This document shows, piece after piece, positions 25,971 to 32,094 of a stretch of 60,722 nucleotides of DNA. Made by a program: the position numbers and the translations under genes. The notes under the pieces are model-generated. The model was not told the origin of the DNA. It saw only the letters and a list, made by a program, of their open reading frames with translations, and made no database searches. Source of the DNA: CAZGLK01 sp964526375 (GTDB lineage: Bacteria; Patescibacteriota; Minisyncoccia; JACQLN01); the NCBI GenBank assembly GCA_964526375.1, contig CAZGLK010000002.1, positions 1 to 60,722 of the forward strand, in the 5' to 3' direction. How positions within the stretch are numbered: the first letter of the stretch is position 1; each line of letters opens with the position of its first letter.

Positions 25971-26747
25971 ATGCCGACATTGAACCGCCGAGAGTTTTTA
26001 AGATGGCTGACCTTGGCCGGCGGCGCAGCCGCCTGCCTGCCGGTAGGCATGGCCTGTGGTGACAAATCAACCGGACCGTCTCAATCCGAACCAGACATTA
26101 TGCTGGGGGGGTCGGAGACGGAGCTTGTTGAAACGGCCGGCGGGCAGTTTAACCGCTTGTGGGCTATGGCCCAAAACCCCGGCCGCGAAGTTACCCTGGG
26201 TTTTTCTGAAGGCGGCATGCAAGAAGTTTTGCGAATGAGTTTTGTTAAAAACAAAAGCGCAGAGTATCATCATTTAAGAGTGGTGCGCCAATCAACCGGC
26301 GAGGCGGCCAATTTGCTCTGGGGCCTAGAAAATTTCCTGCCGGCCATTAAACTCGTTGATGACAGCGGCCGGGCGCTGGTTAAAAACGGGCGGGAGATCG
26401 CGGTTGATTTTGCCAGCACCAAAATTGCGGCCCAATCCCAGAGCATTGATCTTTTGGAGCTGGGAGCCAAAGTGGCAATTATTGCTTTGGCCATTTGGCT
26501 GGGCGCGGCCGTGGGCAAAGCCGTGCTGGCGGCCATTGGTTTTATTGCCTTTAACGCCATGGTCTTGGGTCTTGTGGTATTGGCTTTGGGAGCGCTGTCG
26601 CCCCTGCTTGAAAAGATCAGGGATGTTACCGGCTGGCAGGCGGGTGATGTTAAGGCCTTTATGGAGGCTGGTGTGGAGAGATTAAAAGAGTTCTTTGGCG
26701 AAGCCCGGCAGTTGCTGGATACCCTACTAATTACAAATAATTACTAA
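25971..26747 (+). CDS. Tat-signal-like lipoprotein of unknown function
   Basis: 258 aa with a strong Shine-Dalgarno (aaaggaggcacgaattATG). The N-terminus NRREFLRWLTLAGGAAACLP has a twin-Arg-like RREFLRWL motif and a lipobox-like LPVGMAC. A second hydrophobic region of ~45 residues lies at about 165-210 (LLELGAKVAIIALAIWLGAA). Part of the signal sequence is encoded by a cctgcctgc palindrome, so the lipobox may be fortuitous. The final codons and stop (LLITNNY) come from repeat IR-E. Export by Tat would need tatA/tatC, which this window does not show. Confidence 0.7.
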   Translation: MPTLNRREFLRWLTLAGGAAACLPVGMACGDKSTGPSQSEPDIMLGGSETELVETAGGQFNRLWAMAQNPGREVTLGFSEGGMQEVLRMSFVKNKSAEYHHLRVVRQSTGEAANLLWGLENFLPAIKLVDDSGRALVKNGREIAVDFASTKIAAQSQSIDLLELGAKVAIIALAIWLGAAVGKAVLAAIGFIAFNAMVLGLVVLALGALSPLLEKIRDVTGWQAGDVKAFMEAGVERLKEFFGEARQLLDTLLITNNY

Positions 26748-26795
26748 TCTACCAATGAATCAGTAAATTTGTAACTATTAGTAATTGGTAGGGGG
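26722..26795. repeat. IR-E palindromic element
   Basis: accctactaattacaaataa on the left; ctattagtaattggtagggg on the right. It provides the last codons and stop of the gene ending at 26747. Confidence 0.8.
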
Positions 26796-26808
26796 TCACC
26801 GTTCTTTC

Positions 26809-26841
26809 AAAACCGCCCCGAGCTTGTCGAGGGGCGGTTTT
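26809..26841. terminator. Bidirectional intrinsic terminator
   Basis: aaaccgccccg and cggggcggttt-type arms (aaaccgcccc at 26809-26819, ggggcggttt at 26831-26840) with A and T runs outside. The fic stop codon (TAA, 26842-26840) lies at its edge. Confidence 0.85.
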
Positions 26842-27943
26842 ATATCTTACGGTATCTTGTGGTTCGGCCAAGTCCGAGCCGCTCCACTTTTTTCAAGCGG
26901 AGGAGTTTGTCCAGCGCTTGATTAATGGTTCGACGAGCAACGCCCGTGGCTTTGGAAATCTCTCCGGGTGTGGCCGCGTCGGTTTTTTGTAGATAATTCC
27001 ACACGGCCAATTGTTTTGGCGACAAGAGTTTTTCTATGTTCTCCTTCGAGAGAAGGTCGACCGCCAGTTGCGCCTGTTTCAATAACACGCCGAAAAAGAA
27101 ATCCAACCAGGGCGCAATATCTTCGTGCCCCGATTTAAATGTCTTTTGACTTCTTCGTAAGGCCACATAGTAATCGGGCTTATTATCTTCAACCAACTTC
27201 TCGTGGGGTACATAAGGCACATACAGATATCCCTCTTTGAGTAAAAGAAGATTGGTGAGAACGCGGGACAGCCGGCCGTTGCCATCTTGGAATGGATGAA
27301 TGTTGAGAAATTCAACCAGGAAGTTCCCTATAACAAGGAGAGGGTGATATTTTTTCTCCGAGAGAGCTTCCTGGGTCCATTCCACCAGCTCCTGCATCTC
27401 TTTAGGAACAAGGTATGCCGGCGTGGTGTCAAAAAGAACGCCGACTGATTCTCCAAGCTCGTTAATCATCTGCACCCGGTTCTCTTGCTTCTTGTATTCG
27501 CCGCGGTGGATTTGGTCTTTCTCTACATATTTAAGAAGCTCGCCATGGAAATGTTTTATTGAGCTTTCCGAAAAGCTTAAACTTTTCCCCGCCGCCGCTA
27601 AAGCTTTGGCGGGCGGGCATGAATCAAACACATTCTCCAGAAGCTCGTAGTACCCCCGCACTTCCTGCTTATCGCGATCAGTGAACTTCTGTATGGCAAT
27701 GCCGCGCATCATTTTTTCAATATCTTCATCGGAAAGTTTGGCCCCCTCAATGCGGGTGGACGCCCCCGTAGAGGTAACCAAAGTTGACCGCTTGAGGCGG
27801 CCTAAAACTTGAGGGCTAAGCTGGGCTCCAGCGATCCACTGCCCCTTAAGCTCATCTATTTGTTTGAACTTTGACCAGACCTCGGAGGATAGCCCTTCGA
27901 GCCGTAGGTCAAAACGAGGTTTTTGAGTAACCGGCTCGTCCAT
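26840..27943 (-). CDS. Fic family protein (putative AMP transferase) with C-terminal winged helix
   Basis: 367 aa. The Fic core motif HPFQDGNGRLSR is present in full at about residues 214-225, giving catalytic His and Mg/phosphate-binding residues. An inhibitory motif of the S/TxxxEG type is visible near the N-terminus (GASTRIEGAKL, about 50-60), typical of self-inhibited class II Fic enzymes. The C-terminus (WNYLQKTDAATPGEISKATG) reads as a winged helix. Fic proteins move AMP from ATP to hydroxyl side chains of target proteins. Stand-alone gene bounded by a terminator; no antitoxin partner is evident. Confidence 0.93.
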   Translation of the reverse strand: MDEPVTQKPRFDLRLEGLSSEVWSKFKQIDELKGQWIAGAQLSPQVLGRLKRSTLVTSTGASTRIEGAKLSDEDIEKMMRGIAIQKFTDRDKQEVRGYYELLENVFDSCPPAKALAAAGKSLSFSESSIKHFHGELLKYVEKDQIHRGEYKKQENRVQMINELGESVGVLFDTTPAYLVPKEMQELVEWTQEALSEKKYHPLLVIGNFLVEFLNIHPFQDGNGRLSRVLTNLLLLKEGYLYVPYVPHEKLVEDNKPDYYVALRRSQKTFKSGHEDIAPWLDFFFGVLLKQAQLAVDLLSKENIEKLLSPKQLAVWNYLQKTDAATPGEISKATGVARRTINQALDKLLRLKKVERLGLGRTTRYRKI

Positions 27944-28069
27944 ATGATCTTAATAATCTTACATTTCAAGTATAGAAGATTATGCAAGATTAATCAATGG
28001 CGTTCTGTGGGCAAAAGCCCTATCTTACATATATGCAGGAAAGCCCACAAATAAAGGACTTTTTTGTGC

Positions 28070-28098
28070 TTGACAAGCATACCATGATTTGCTATAAT
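28070..28098 (+). promoter_or_regulatory. Consensus sigma-70-type promoter 1
   Basis: TTGACA (28070-28075), 17-nt spacer, TATAAT (28093-28098): a perfect match at both boxes. Transcription should begin near 28105 and run into sequence with no ORF. Confidence 0.9.
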
Positions 28099-28104
28099 GG
28101 AACC

Positions 28105-28215
28105 ATACGATAGAAATGCTGGTTGGGGCTGTTTAGCAGGGGTGCCTGCACCGAGCTAGTCGAGATGCCGGACCCAAACCCCGAAAGCTGGCATAGTAAT
28201 CCTTCACAGGGCAGG
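28105..28215 (+). ncRNA. Candidate structured RNA downstream of promoter 1
   Basis: No ORF follows the promoter. The sequence has paired segments: atgctgg/gctggcat ends, ttgggg with ccccga (one G-U), and the hairpin gcagg-ggtg-cctgc. The word gcaccgagctagtcga recurs in close form downstream of the hammerhead at 29244-29259. The 3' end is not defined: transcription may stop, or read on through the second promoter. I do not recognise 6S, SRP, tmRNA or RNase P RNA signatures in it. Confidence 0.5.
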
Positions 28216-28218
28216 GTC

Positions 28219-28247
28219 TTGACAAACAGATATGCTTGGTATATAAT
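28219..28247 (+). promoter_or_regulatory. Consensus sigma-70-type promoter 2
   Basis: TTGACA (28219-28224), 17-nt spacer, TATAAT (28242-28247): again perfect. The start is expected near 28254, and the first good terminator is at 28373-28426. Confidence 0.9.
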
Positions 28248-28253
28248 GGAGGT

Positions 28254-28427
28254 GTAAGCTGAAAGTACCTAATAAAACATAATAAAGTCTAAGCTTCTAG
28301 AGGAGAGAGTCTGGGGCTGGGATATTAAGGTATATTAAGGTGCAGGTTATATATAGCCCCAAACAACAACCCAAAAAGCGGTTGAAAGATTCTTTCCTTT
28401 AAGAAGGCGTCTTTCAACCGCTTTTTA
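28254..28427 (+). ncRNA. Candidate small RNA with its own promoter and terminator
   Basis: About 174 nt between promoter 2 and an intrinsic terminator, with no ORF having a plausible Shine-Dalgarno. A stem of ggggct (28313-28318) with agcccc (28355-28360) encloses a tandem tattaagg repeat (28321-28340). Function unknown. Confidence 0.6.
28373..28426 (+). terminator. Strong intrinsic terminator
   Basis: aaaaagcggttgaaaga (28373-28389) pairs perfectly over 17 bp with tctttcaaccgcttttt (28410-28426), ending in a T run. It would work on either strand. The 28428-28697 stretch after it has only a doubtful ORF. Confidence 0.88.
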
Positions 28428-28697
28428 GATATCTGGCGAGGAGAAAGATGGAGGAGAGAATTAAGCCGTGGTGGCGAGGCTTCGGGTTTAGCCCAAGTCT
28501 GGCTACTAAACACGTTTTGAGAATATTGGCGGAAGCGGAAATGCAACCCGCAACCATAGGGCAAAATTCCGCGGCGCAAGTTCTCATCAATTCTTCTCTA
28601 TCTTTCTCCCCAACCACAAGCGAAGGGAGAGTTAAATTCCTGATGTTCTTTTCAAATCTTTTCCGCGGCACCGACGTATTCGGGCAGGGGAAAAATT

Positions 28698-29129
28698 ATG
28701 AAGGCCACAAGTTTCTTGTTTCTCGCGGCGCTCTTCGTCAGTGCAATAGGCTGCACCGACACCCGGCCTTTTTACAGGTCGGTTCTGCAGGATAAAGAAG
28801 TCGTTGTGAAGCTCACTGAGGCAATTTGGCTGCATGGCGATACTACGTGCGCCATCACCAAGCTGGCCCGTCAGCTGGATGCCGAAAGACGAGCAGACGT
28901 CCGGAGGCCGTATTCGCCCGTAAACGCGGATCGTATGCTTTGGGAGGAAATCCATAAGGTTGTCATAGACAATTGGTATTCTTCCACGGATACCATGCGT
29001 GCAGAAGTACGGCGGACCTTGGACCTTTGGCTTTCTCCCGAGAAATCAAGTAAGGCCGAGGTGTGGGTGATGCCTGTAACGGTCCATTACCGCTTTGACC
29101 CCGATCAGGTTTATCTGACAAAGAAGTAA
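28698..29129 (+). CDS. Putative lipoprotein of unknown function with a ribozyme-bearing 3' UTR
   Basis: 143 aa. The N-terminus MKATSFLFLAALFVSAIGCT is a lipoprotein signal with lipobox SAIGC. The mature part is ~125 residues of mixed helix and strand with no motif I recognise (VVVKLTEAIWLHGDTTCAIT, then ending with the strand VTVHYRFDPDQVYL). The stop is followed by a hairpin (29136-29172) and a type III hammerhead ribozyme (29174-29234), so the mRNA 3' end is probably formed by self-cleavage. It begins the accessory island. No similarity to its neighbours is evident. Confidence 0.75.
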   Translation: MKATSFLFLAALFVSAIGCTDTRPFYRSVLQDKEVVVKLTEAIWLHGDTTCAITKLARQLDAERRADVRRPYSPVNADRMLWEEIHKVVIDNWYSSTDTMRAEVRRTLDLWLSPEKSSKAEVWVMPVTVHYRFDPDQVYLTKK

Positions 29130-29135
29130 AGGATT

Positions 29136-29172
29136 GGGAGGCTCTGCGAACAAAAAAATTCGCATTCCTCCC
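29136..29172 (+). other. mRNA 3' hairpin upstream of the ribozyme
   Basis: gggagg (29136-29141) pairs with cctccc (29167-29172), and gcgaa (29146-29150) with ttcgc (29159-29163), with a loop of A residues. It lies just 5' of the ribozyme and would cap the 3' end left by cleavage at 29178. Confidence 0.75.
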
Positions 29173-29173
29173 T

Positions 29174-29234
29174 CTGTCTCCCGATGTATGTCGGGACTGA
29201 TGAGCCCTTTGATAGTTACCGCAGGGCGAAACAG
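29174..29234 (+). ncRNA. Type III hammerhead ribozyme
   Basis: All core elements are present in order: stem III 5' strand CTGT (29174-29177); cleavage site GTC with C at 29178; stem I tcccga/tcggga (29179-29184, 29191-29196) with loop tgtatg; core CTGATGA (29197-29203); stem II gccct/agggc (29204-29208, 29223-29227) with a 14-nt loop; core GAA and A15.1 (29228-29231); stem III 3' strand ACAG (29231-29234). Stems I and II are perfect, and stem III is 4 bp. The fold predicts self-cleavage after 29178. It sits 44 nt after the stop of a lipoprotein gene. Confidence 0.9.
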
Positions 29235-29279
29235 AAAATTGCTTGCACCGAGCTAGCCGATATTCTTTGAAAATCAATA

Positions 29280-29537
29280 TTAGCGGTAAATGTCTTTGCG
29301 GTGGTCAATGTCAAAAAAGATCGCTGTTTCTGCGTGCTGCAAATAAAAAAGCACCCGGAAATTGCGAGTGACCCTGAAAGAAAGAGCATGAGGGAGGATT
29401 TTAACTTTTTTGATGTGCAGCCGCGGGTCGCACCAGTTCTTTTGAAACGAACTCTTTTGAGTAAAATAGAGCCGCTGAATTTCCTTAGGCAGTTTGTTTA
29501 GTGACCTTTCAAAATCATCGGTCTGGATTATCTCCAT
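29280..29537 (-). CDS. RelE/ParE-family toxin-like protein
   Basis: 85 aa. The RelE/ParE fold signature is visible: DFERSLNKLPKEIQRLYFTQ at the start, a basic middle strand (HIKKVKILPHALSFRVTRNF) and RVLFYLQHAETAIFFDIDHR near the end. These toxins cleave mRNA on the ribosome or act on gyrase. The partner gene upstream (29528-29737) overlaps by 10 nt, in the antitoxin-first order. It lies opposite to and just beyond the hammerhead-bearing unit, so the two transcripts converge. Confidence 0.88.
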   Translation of the reverse strand: MEIIQTDDFERSLNKLPKEIQRLYFTQKSSFQKNWCDPRLHIKKVKILPHALSFRVTRNFRVLFYLQHAETAIFFDIDHRKDIYR

Positions 29538-29737
29538 ACGGAAGACACCGGCGGATATTTCTTTATGGCTTTTTCATAGGATCGTTTGATCCGTTGCGGG
29601 TGAGCATAGCCGACCAGATCTTCTTGAGGGAAAAGAAATTCAACCTCGCTTCTTAGCAGGCGGAGTTCCTCAATGACCGTTCCCAAGAGCTCGTTAGTGG
29701 CCGCAGCAGAGGTCTTATCTTTTGTGAGTATTTCCAT
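29528..29737 (-). CDS. Probable antitoxin partner of the RelE-like toxin
   Basis: 69 aa: an acidic, helical N-terminal half (NELLGTVIEELRLLRSEVEF) and a basic C-terminal segment (HPQRIKRSYEKAIKKYPPVS). It overlaps the toxin start by 10 nt, the usual arrangement for translational coupling. I do not recognise a ribbon-helix-helix or HTH DNA-binding motif, so the antitoxin role rests on size, order and overlap. Confidence 0.7.
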   Translation of the reverse strand: MEILTKDKTSAAATNELLGTVIEELRLLRSEVEFLFPQEDLVGYAHPQRIKRSYEKAIKKYPPVSSVWR

Positions 29738-29804
29738 TAACCATGATTATAGTTTATCACCAAAGGTATGTCAATTTTCTTTCTAACCCACCCCTCAACA
29801 ACAC

Positions 29805-29846
29805 GCGGATACACGCGGATCAAAACGCGGATACACGCGGATAGAT
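29805..29846. repeat. IR-I repeat block (left border of cassette 1)
   Basis: Four acgcggat words in direct orientation. Inverted words (tccgcgtaaa, gatccgcgta) occur at about 30518-30567 on the other side of the cassette, so it has IR-I borders in opposite orientation. Confidence 0.75.
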
Positions 29847-29939
29847 TGAAGGGTGAGTTAGGGAGAGAAGGACTCTTCCGAAGGCGACGCGTGCCTATAA
29901 AGTGCGAGCCATGTAAACACCTGAAAGGAGGTGAAAAGC
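29847..29939 (+). promoter_or_regulatory. Conserved leader of cassette 1 with SD-sequestering hairpin
   Basis: The leader is almost the same as 31278-31377: agggtgagttagggagagaa, then ggcgacgcgtgcctata and gtgcgagccATGTAA. CACCTGAAAGGAGGTG at 29918-29933 can fold with CACCT pairing AGGTG, burying the Shine-Dalgarno. A start-stop pair (ATGTAA) lies immediately upstream. Confidence 0.7.
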
Positions 29940-30197
29940 ATGGCAAGTAAGGATCTTTGGGTGGAGATTAAACTCCACCCGGAGGCCGAGCCGGTTTGGG
30001 CTCGGAGAGAGGTCCCGCCCGCAGTTGTCCAGGAGTTCCAAAGGATCCTGGATACTGGGGGTGGTGAGCACATCTCCTTTCCCTATCCCGACGATTCTGA
30101 AAGAATCGTTTCGGAGGTGGGGGGGCGAGATGTGGTTCTCTCTGTGCCCTCTCGGGCACGGGGAGGGAACTACGTGATCCATTTTTTGGGTCACTGA
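29940..30197 (+). CDS. Small protein of unknown function, cassette 1
   Basis: 85 aa from ATG 29940, with a perfect Shine-Dalgarno (AAGGAGGTGA) 6 nt upstream. The sequence (MASKDLWVEIKLHPEAEPVW, later VVLSVPSRARGGNYVIHFLGH in part) reads as a small mixed alpha/beta domain with no motif I recognise. Codon use is GC-rich compared with the core genes. It has no signal peptide. The gene lies between a conserved leader and a conserved structured RNA, and the equivalent place in cassette 2 holds an unrelated protein (31378). Confidence 0.75.
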   Translation: MASKDLWVEIKLHPEAEPVWARREVPPAVVQEFQRILDTGGGEHISFPYPDDSERIVSEVGGRDVVLSVPSRARGGNYVIHFLGH

Positions 30198-30216
30198 TTC
30201 CCGTTCCCGAAACCCG

Positions 30217-30466
30217 CCCCCACCGCGGTAATGTGGGGAGATGGCGCAGGTTGACGCCATACTGAAGCGGTCTTGATTGACGCGATACTAACCCGTGCCT
30301 GATGGCAGGCAGCCCGTGGAAACACGACGGGTATACGGGGAATAAGTGTCAGTAGAGACCGCCAGTCCAGACGAACAGCAGGACAACACTCCTTGCTGTT
30401 CAGGATTCAACCACAGGGCCGCCAAAGAGCTCGGCCCTAATCCCGAAGCACTCGGGAAAGCTCAAG
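30217..30466 (+). ncRNA. Structured RNA element B, copy 1
   Basis: Positions 30235-30466 are identical, as far as I can read, to 31722-31953 (232 nt). Visible helices: atggcg/cgccat; gcggtct with agaccgc (long range); inside that, acccgt/acgggt enclosing gcctg-atgg-caggc and cgtg-GAAA-cacg (a GNRA tetraloop); then hairpins gaacagc/gctgttc, gggccg/cggccc and cccga/tcggg. The outer 5' stem ccccac/gtgggg has different bases in copy 2 but still pairs. I do not recognise the class. It follows a strong-SD gene and precedes a terminator-like hairpin. Confidence 0.75.
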
Positions 30467-30471
30467 ATTTT

Positions 30472-30501
30472 GGGAGAGTTGCCAGAGATGACAGCTCTCC
30501 C
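30472..30501 (+). terminator. Terminator-like hairpin of cassette 1
   Basis: gggagag (30472-30478) pairs with ctctccc (30495-30501). The equivalent hairpin in cassette 2 has a different sequence but the same position. There is no long T run; cccctta follows. Confidence 0.65.
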
Positions 30502-30641
30502 CCTTATCCGAGTTCATCGTCTCTTTCCGCGTAAATCAGCGTTCTAATCTGCGTTGATCCGCGTAAAGTAAGGGTGGATTCAGAGGAGGGAAAAACATTC
30601 TCATATTCTGCAGAATGTTAGAATGTTGGTTCTTTGAGAAA
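30502..30641. other. Right border of cassette 1
   Basis: Inverted IR-I words (ttccgcgtaaatcagcgtt; gttgatccgcgtaaag), then gtggattcagaggaggg, shared with cassette 2 (32059-32075), a short palindrome attctgcagaat at 30605-30616, and the boxA-like word GGTTCTTTGAGAA at 30628-30640, directly before the convergent DUF2283 gene. Confidence 0.6.
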
Positions 30642-30869
30642 TTAAGCAGGAGTTAGAACAACTTCAACGGGAAGAGGAACGGCCGTATGTTTCGCCTTCA
30701 TTCGGTGGGCAAAATTAAGCACCGTAAAACCCTTAACCTTGCGAGTTTTGGGGTCAAGGCGAAGAATCACATCGTTGGCGGCCTCTTCGCTGCGATCTTT
30801 TGCGGATGGCTTGCCTTGAGAGATGTAGAGTATGTCGGCCTCTTGGTCGTAGTAATAATAGAGTTGCAT
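30642..30869 (-). CDS. DUF2283-like protein
   Basis: 75 aa. The start MQLYYYYDQEADILYISQG and the later NDVILRLDPKTRKVKGFTVL match the DUF2283 pattern (short beta-rich protein with a DxxAD-LYI core). Such proteins often accompany small nuclease-like or DUF4258 genes in toxin-antitoxin-type pairs, and here the upstream gene, with a 4-nt gap, encodes a probable nuclease-like partner. Antitoxin role is inferred from the context. Confidence 0.8.
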   Translation of the reverse strand: MQLYYYYDQEADILYISQGKPSAKDRSEEAANDVILRLDPKTRKVKGFTVLNFAHRMKAKHTAVPLPVEVVLTPA

Positions 30870-30873
30870 AATT

Positions 30874-31146
30874 TTAATGTTTGATTTTAGAGGTTAAGTA
30901 TATGGTAAGTATAAAGTTGCGTTGATTGGTTTTCACTACTACCACAAGATGTTTCCTCTGGCTGATTGGACTATAGCATATTTGCACCCTTGGATCAAAT
31001 TTCGATTGGCTAATAATACTGGGTTTGGCAAGTACTTGCTTAATCCGTTTCAGATAGCGTCTAACTTCTGGGTGGAATTTAAGAACATGCTCAACCCTTT
31101 CGTTAGTCAGCTCAACTTCTCCAAACGGCGAATCAAACTTCTTCAT
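30874..31146 (-). CDS. PBECR-like small nuclease-fold protein (probable toxin)
   Basis: 90 aa from ATG 31146 (MKKFDSPFGEVELTNERVEH). The pattern ERVEHVLKFHPEVRRYL and a C-terminal strand pair (ISQRKHLVVVVKTNQRNFIL) match the phage-Barnase-EndoU-ColicinE5/RelE-like (PBECR) nuclease families, in which a His in the first half and strands with basic residues form the active site. It is paired with the DUF2283 gene 4 nt downstream. Substrate unknown. Upstream codons in the same frame come from another leader and look non-coding. Confidence 0.7.
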   Translation of the reverse strand: MKKFDSPFGEVELTNERVEHVLKFHPEVRRYLKRIKQVLAKPSIISQSKFDPRVQICYSPISQRKHLVVVVKTNQRNFILTIYLTSKIKH

Positions 31147-31205
31147 TTTGATATTATACCTCAACGCTAATCCGTAGCCAATTTTCTTCTCTAACCCACC
31201 CCTCA

Positions 31206-31277
31206 ACAATACGCGGATTAACCCCTCGACTTCGCTCAGGGCAAGCGCGGACTAAACGCGGATCTACGCGGATAGAT
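31206..31277. repeat. IR-I repeat block (left border of cassette 2)
   Basis: Words acgcggat occur repeatedly, with an inserted cctcgacttcgctcagggc segment. The inverse words are found at 32006-32050 on the other side of cassette 2. Confidence 0.7.
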
Positions 31278-31377
31278 TGAAGGGTGAGTTAGGGAGAGAA
31301 ATGCTCTTCCTATCAAAGGCGACGCGTGCCTATATAAAGTGCGAGCCATGTAAAACACCTGAAAGGAGGTGAAAGAT
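31278..31377 (+). promoter_or_regulatory. Conserved leader of cassette 2 with SD-sequestering hairpin
   Basis: Near copy of 29847-29939, including gtgcgagccATGTAA and CACCTGAAAGGAGGTG (31356-31371). One difference is a tatata insertion variant (cctatataaagtg against cctataaagtg). Confidence 0.7.
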
Positions 31378-31686
31378 ATGGCAAAGGCATTTTCTTTCGT
31401 CCTTTACACCCAAGCCGGCGGGTACGACGGCTATGTGGTGGTTCAGGATGAGAGGACGGCAGACGCCACAGACGATTTGATTCGATCTGTGGTGGATCCC
31501 GAAGGGGAAATTTCTTTCGTCGGGGGAGTCCATCTGACTCCTTTTGGCGAGGGAGAACCCCAATCCCTCTGGCAGACAATCTGTCAGGAAGAAGAGGGGT
31601 TCCTTTTCGGAGGTGATTTGGCCGCAATGCTCGCCCGGACGCCAGCAGAGAAGCTGGTGAACCGGGTGGAGTACTACGGTCATTAA
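31378..31686 (+). CDS. Small protein of unknown function, cassette 2
   Basis: 102 aa from ATG 31378 with Shine-Dalgarno AAGGAGGTGA. The sequence begins MAKAFSFVLYTQAGGYDGYV and ends AEKLVNRVEYYGH. It has the look of a compact beta/alpha domain, acidic overall, with no signal peptide and no motif I recognise. It is unrelated by eye to the cassette 1 protein, although both end in Gly-His and both lie in the same place between an identical leader and RNA element B. GC content is higher than in the core genes. Confidence 0.75.
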   Translation: MAKAFSFVLYTQAGGYDGYVVVQDERTADATDDLIRSVVDPEGEISFVGGVHLTPFGEGEPQSLWQTICQEEEGFLFGGDLAAMLARTPAEKLVNRVEYYGH

Positions 31687-31705
31687 GCCGCCCCGCCCTA
31701 ACCCT

Positions 31706-31953
31706 CCCCCTAGGGTCACAAGGGGAGATGGCGCAGGTTGACGCCATACTGAAGCGGTCTTGATTGACGCGATACTAACCCGTGCCTGATGGCAGGCAGC
31801 CCGTGGAAACACGACGGGTATACGGGGAATAAGTGTCAGTAGAGACCGCCAGTCCAGACGAACAGCAGGACAACACTCCTTGCTGTTCAGGATTCAACCA
31901 CAGGGCCGCCAAAGAGCTCGGCCCTAATCCCGAAGCACTCGGGAAAGCTCAAG
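31706..31953 (+). ncRNA. Structured RNA element B, copy 2
   Basis: Identical to copy 1 over 31722-31953. The 5' outer stem is cccc/gggg with loop tagggtcacaa, a different sequence from copy 1 that keeps the pairing. Identity over 232 nt between copies 1.49 kb apart implies recent duplication or gene conversion. Confidence 0.75.
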
Positions 31954-31957
31954 TTTT

Positions 31958-31991
31958 GGGGAGAGGGTCTCAAAAAAGAGAATCTCTCCCC
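31958..31991 (+). terminator. Terminator-like hairpin of cassette 2
   Basis: ggggagag (31958-31965) pairs with ctctcccc (31984-31991), with inner tctc/gaga and loop aaaaaa. It has the same position as 30472-30501 in cassette 1, with a different sequence. Confidence 0.7.
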
Positions 31992-32094
31992 ACCTTATCC
32001 GAGTTCATCATCCGCGTTTATCCGTTTGCCAATCTGCGTATATCCGCGATGTGTATGGTGGATTCAGAGGAGGGAGGTGTTCTTTGAAAAAAAA

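Noticed and set aside
28105..28427. tmRNA, SRP RNA or RNase P RNA
   Set aside because: I looked for the tmRNA ends, SRP GGAAG-type loop and RNase P core words and saw none.
28448..28795. 115-aa ORF before and overlapping the lipoprotein gene
   Set aside because: It overlaps the well-supported lipoprotein (28698) by 98 nt, has no homology sign and weak composition. It may be a short peptide, but I cannot support it.
30346..30534. ORF starting GTG (MSVETASPDEQQDN), repeated at 31833
   Set aside because: It lies wholly in the identical 232-nt RNA element with its hairpins, has no Shine-Dalgarno, and its two copies diverge in frame and length as soon as the repeat ends.
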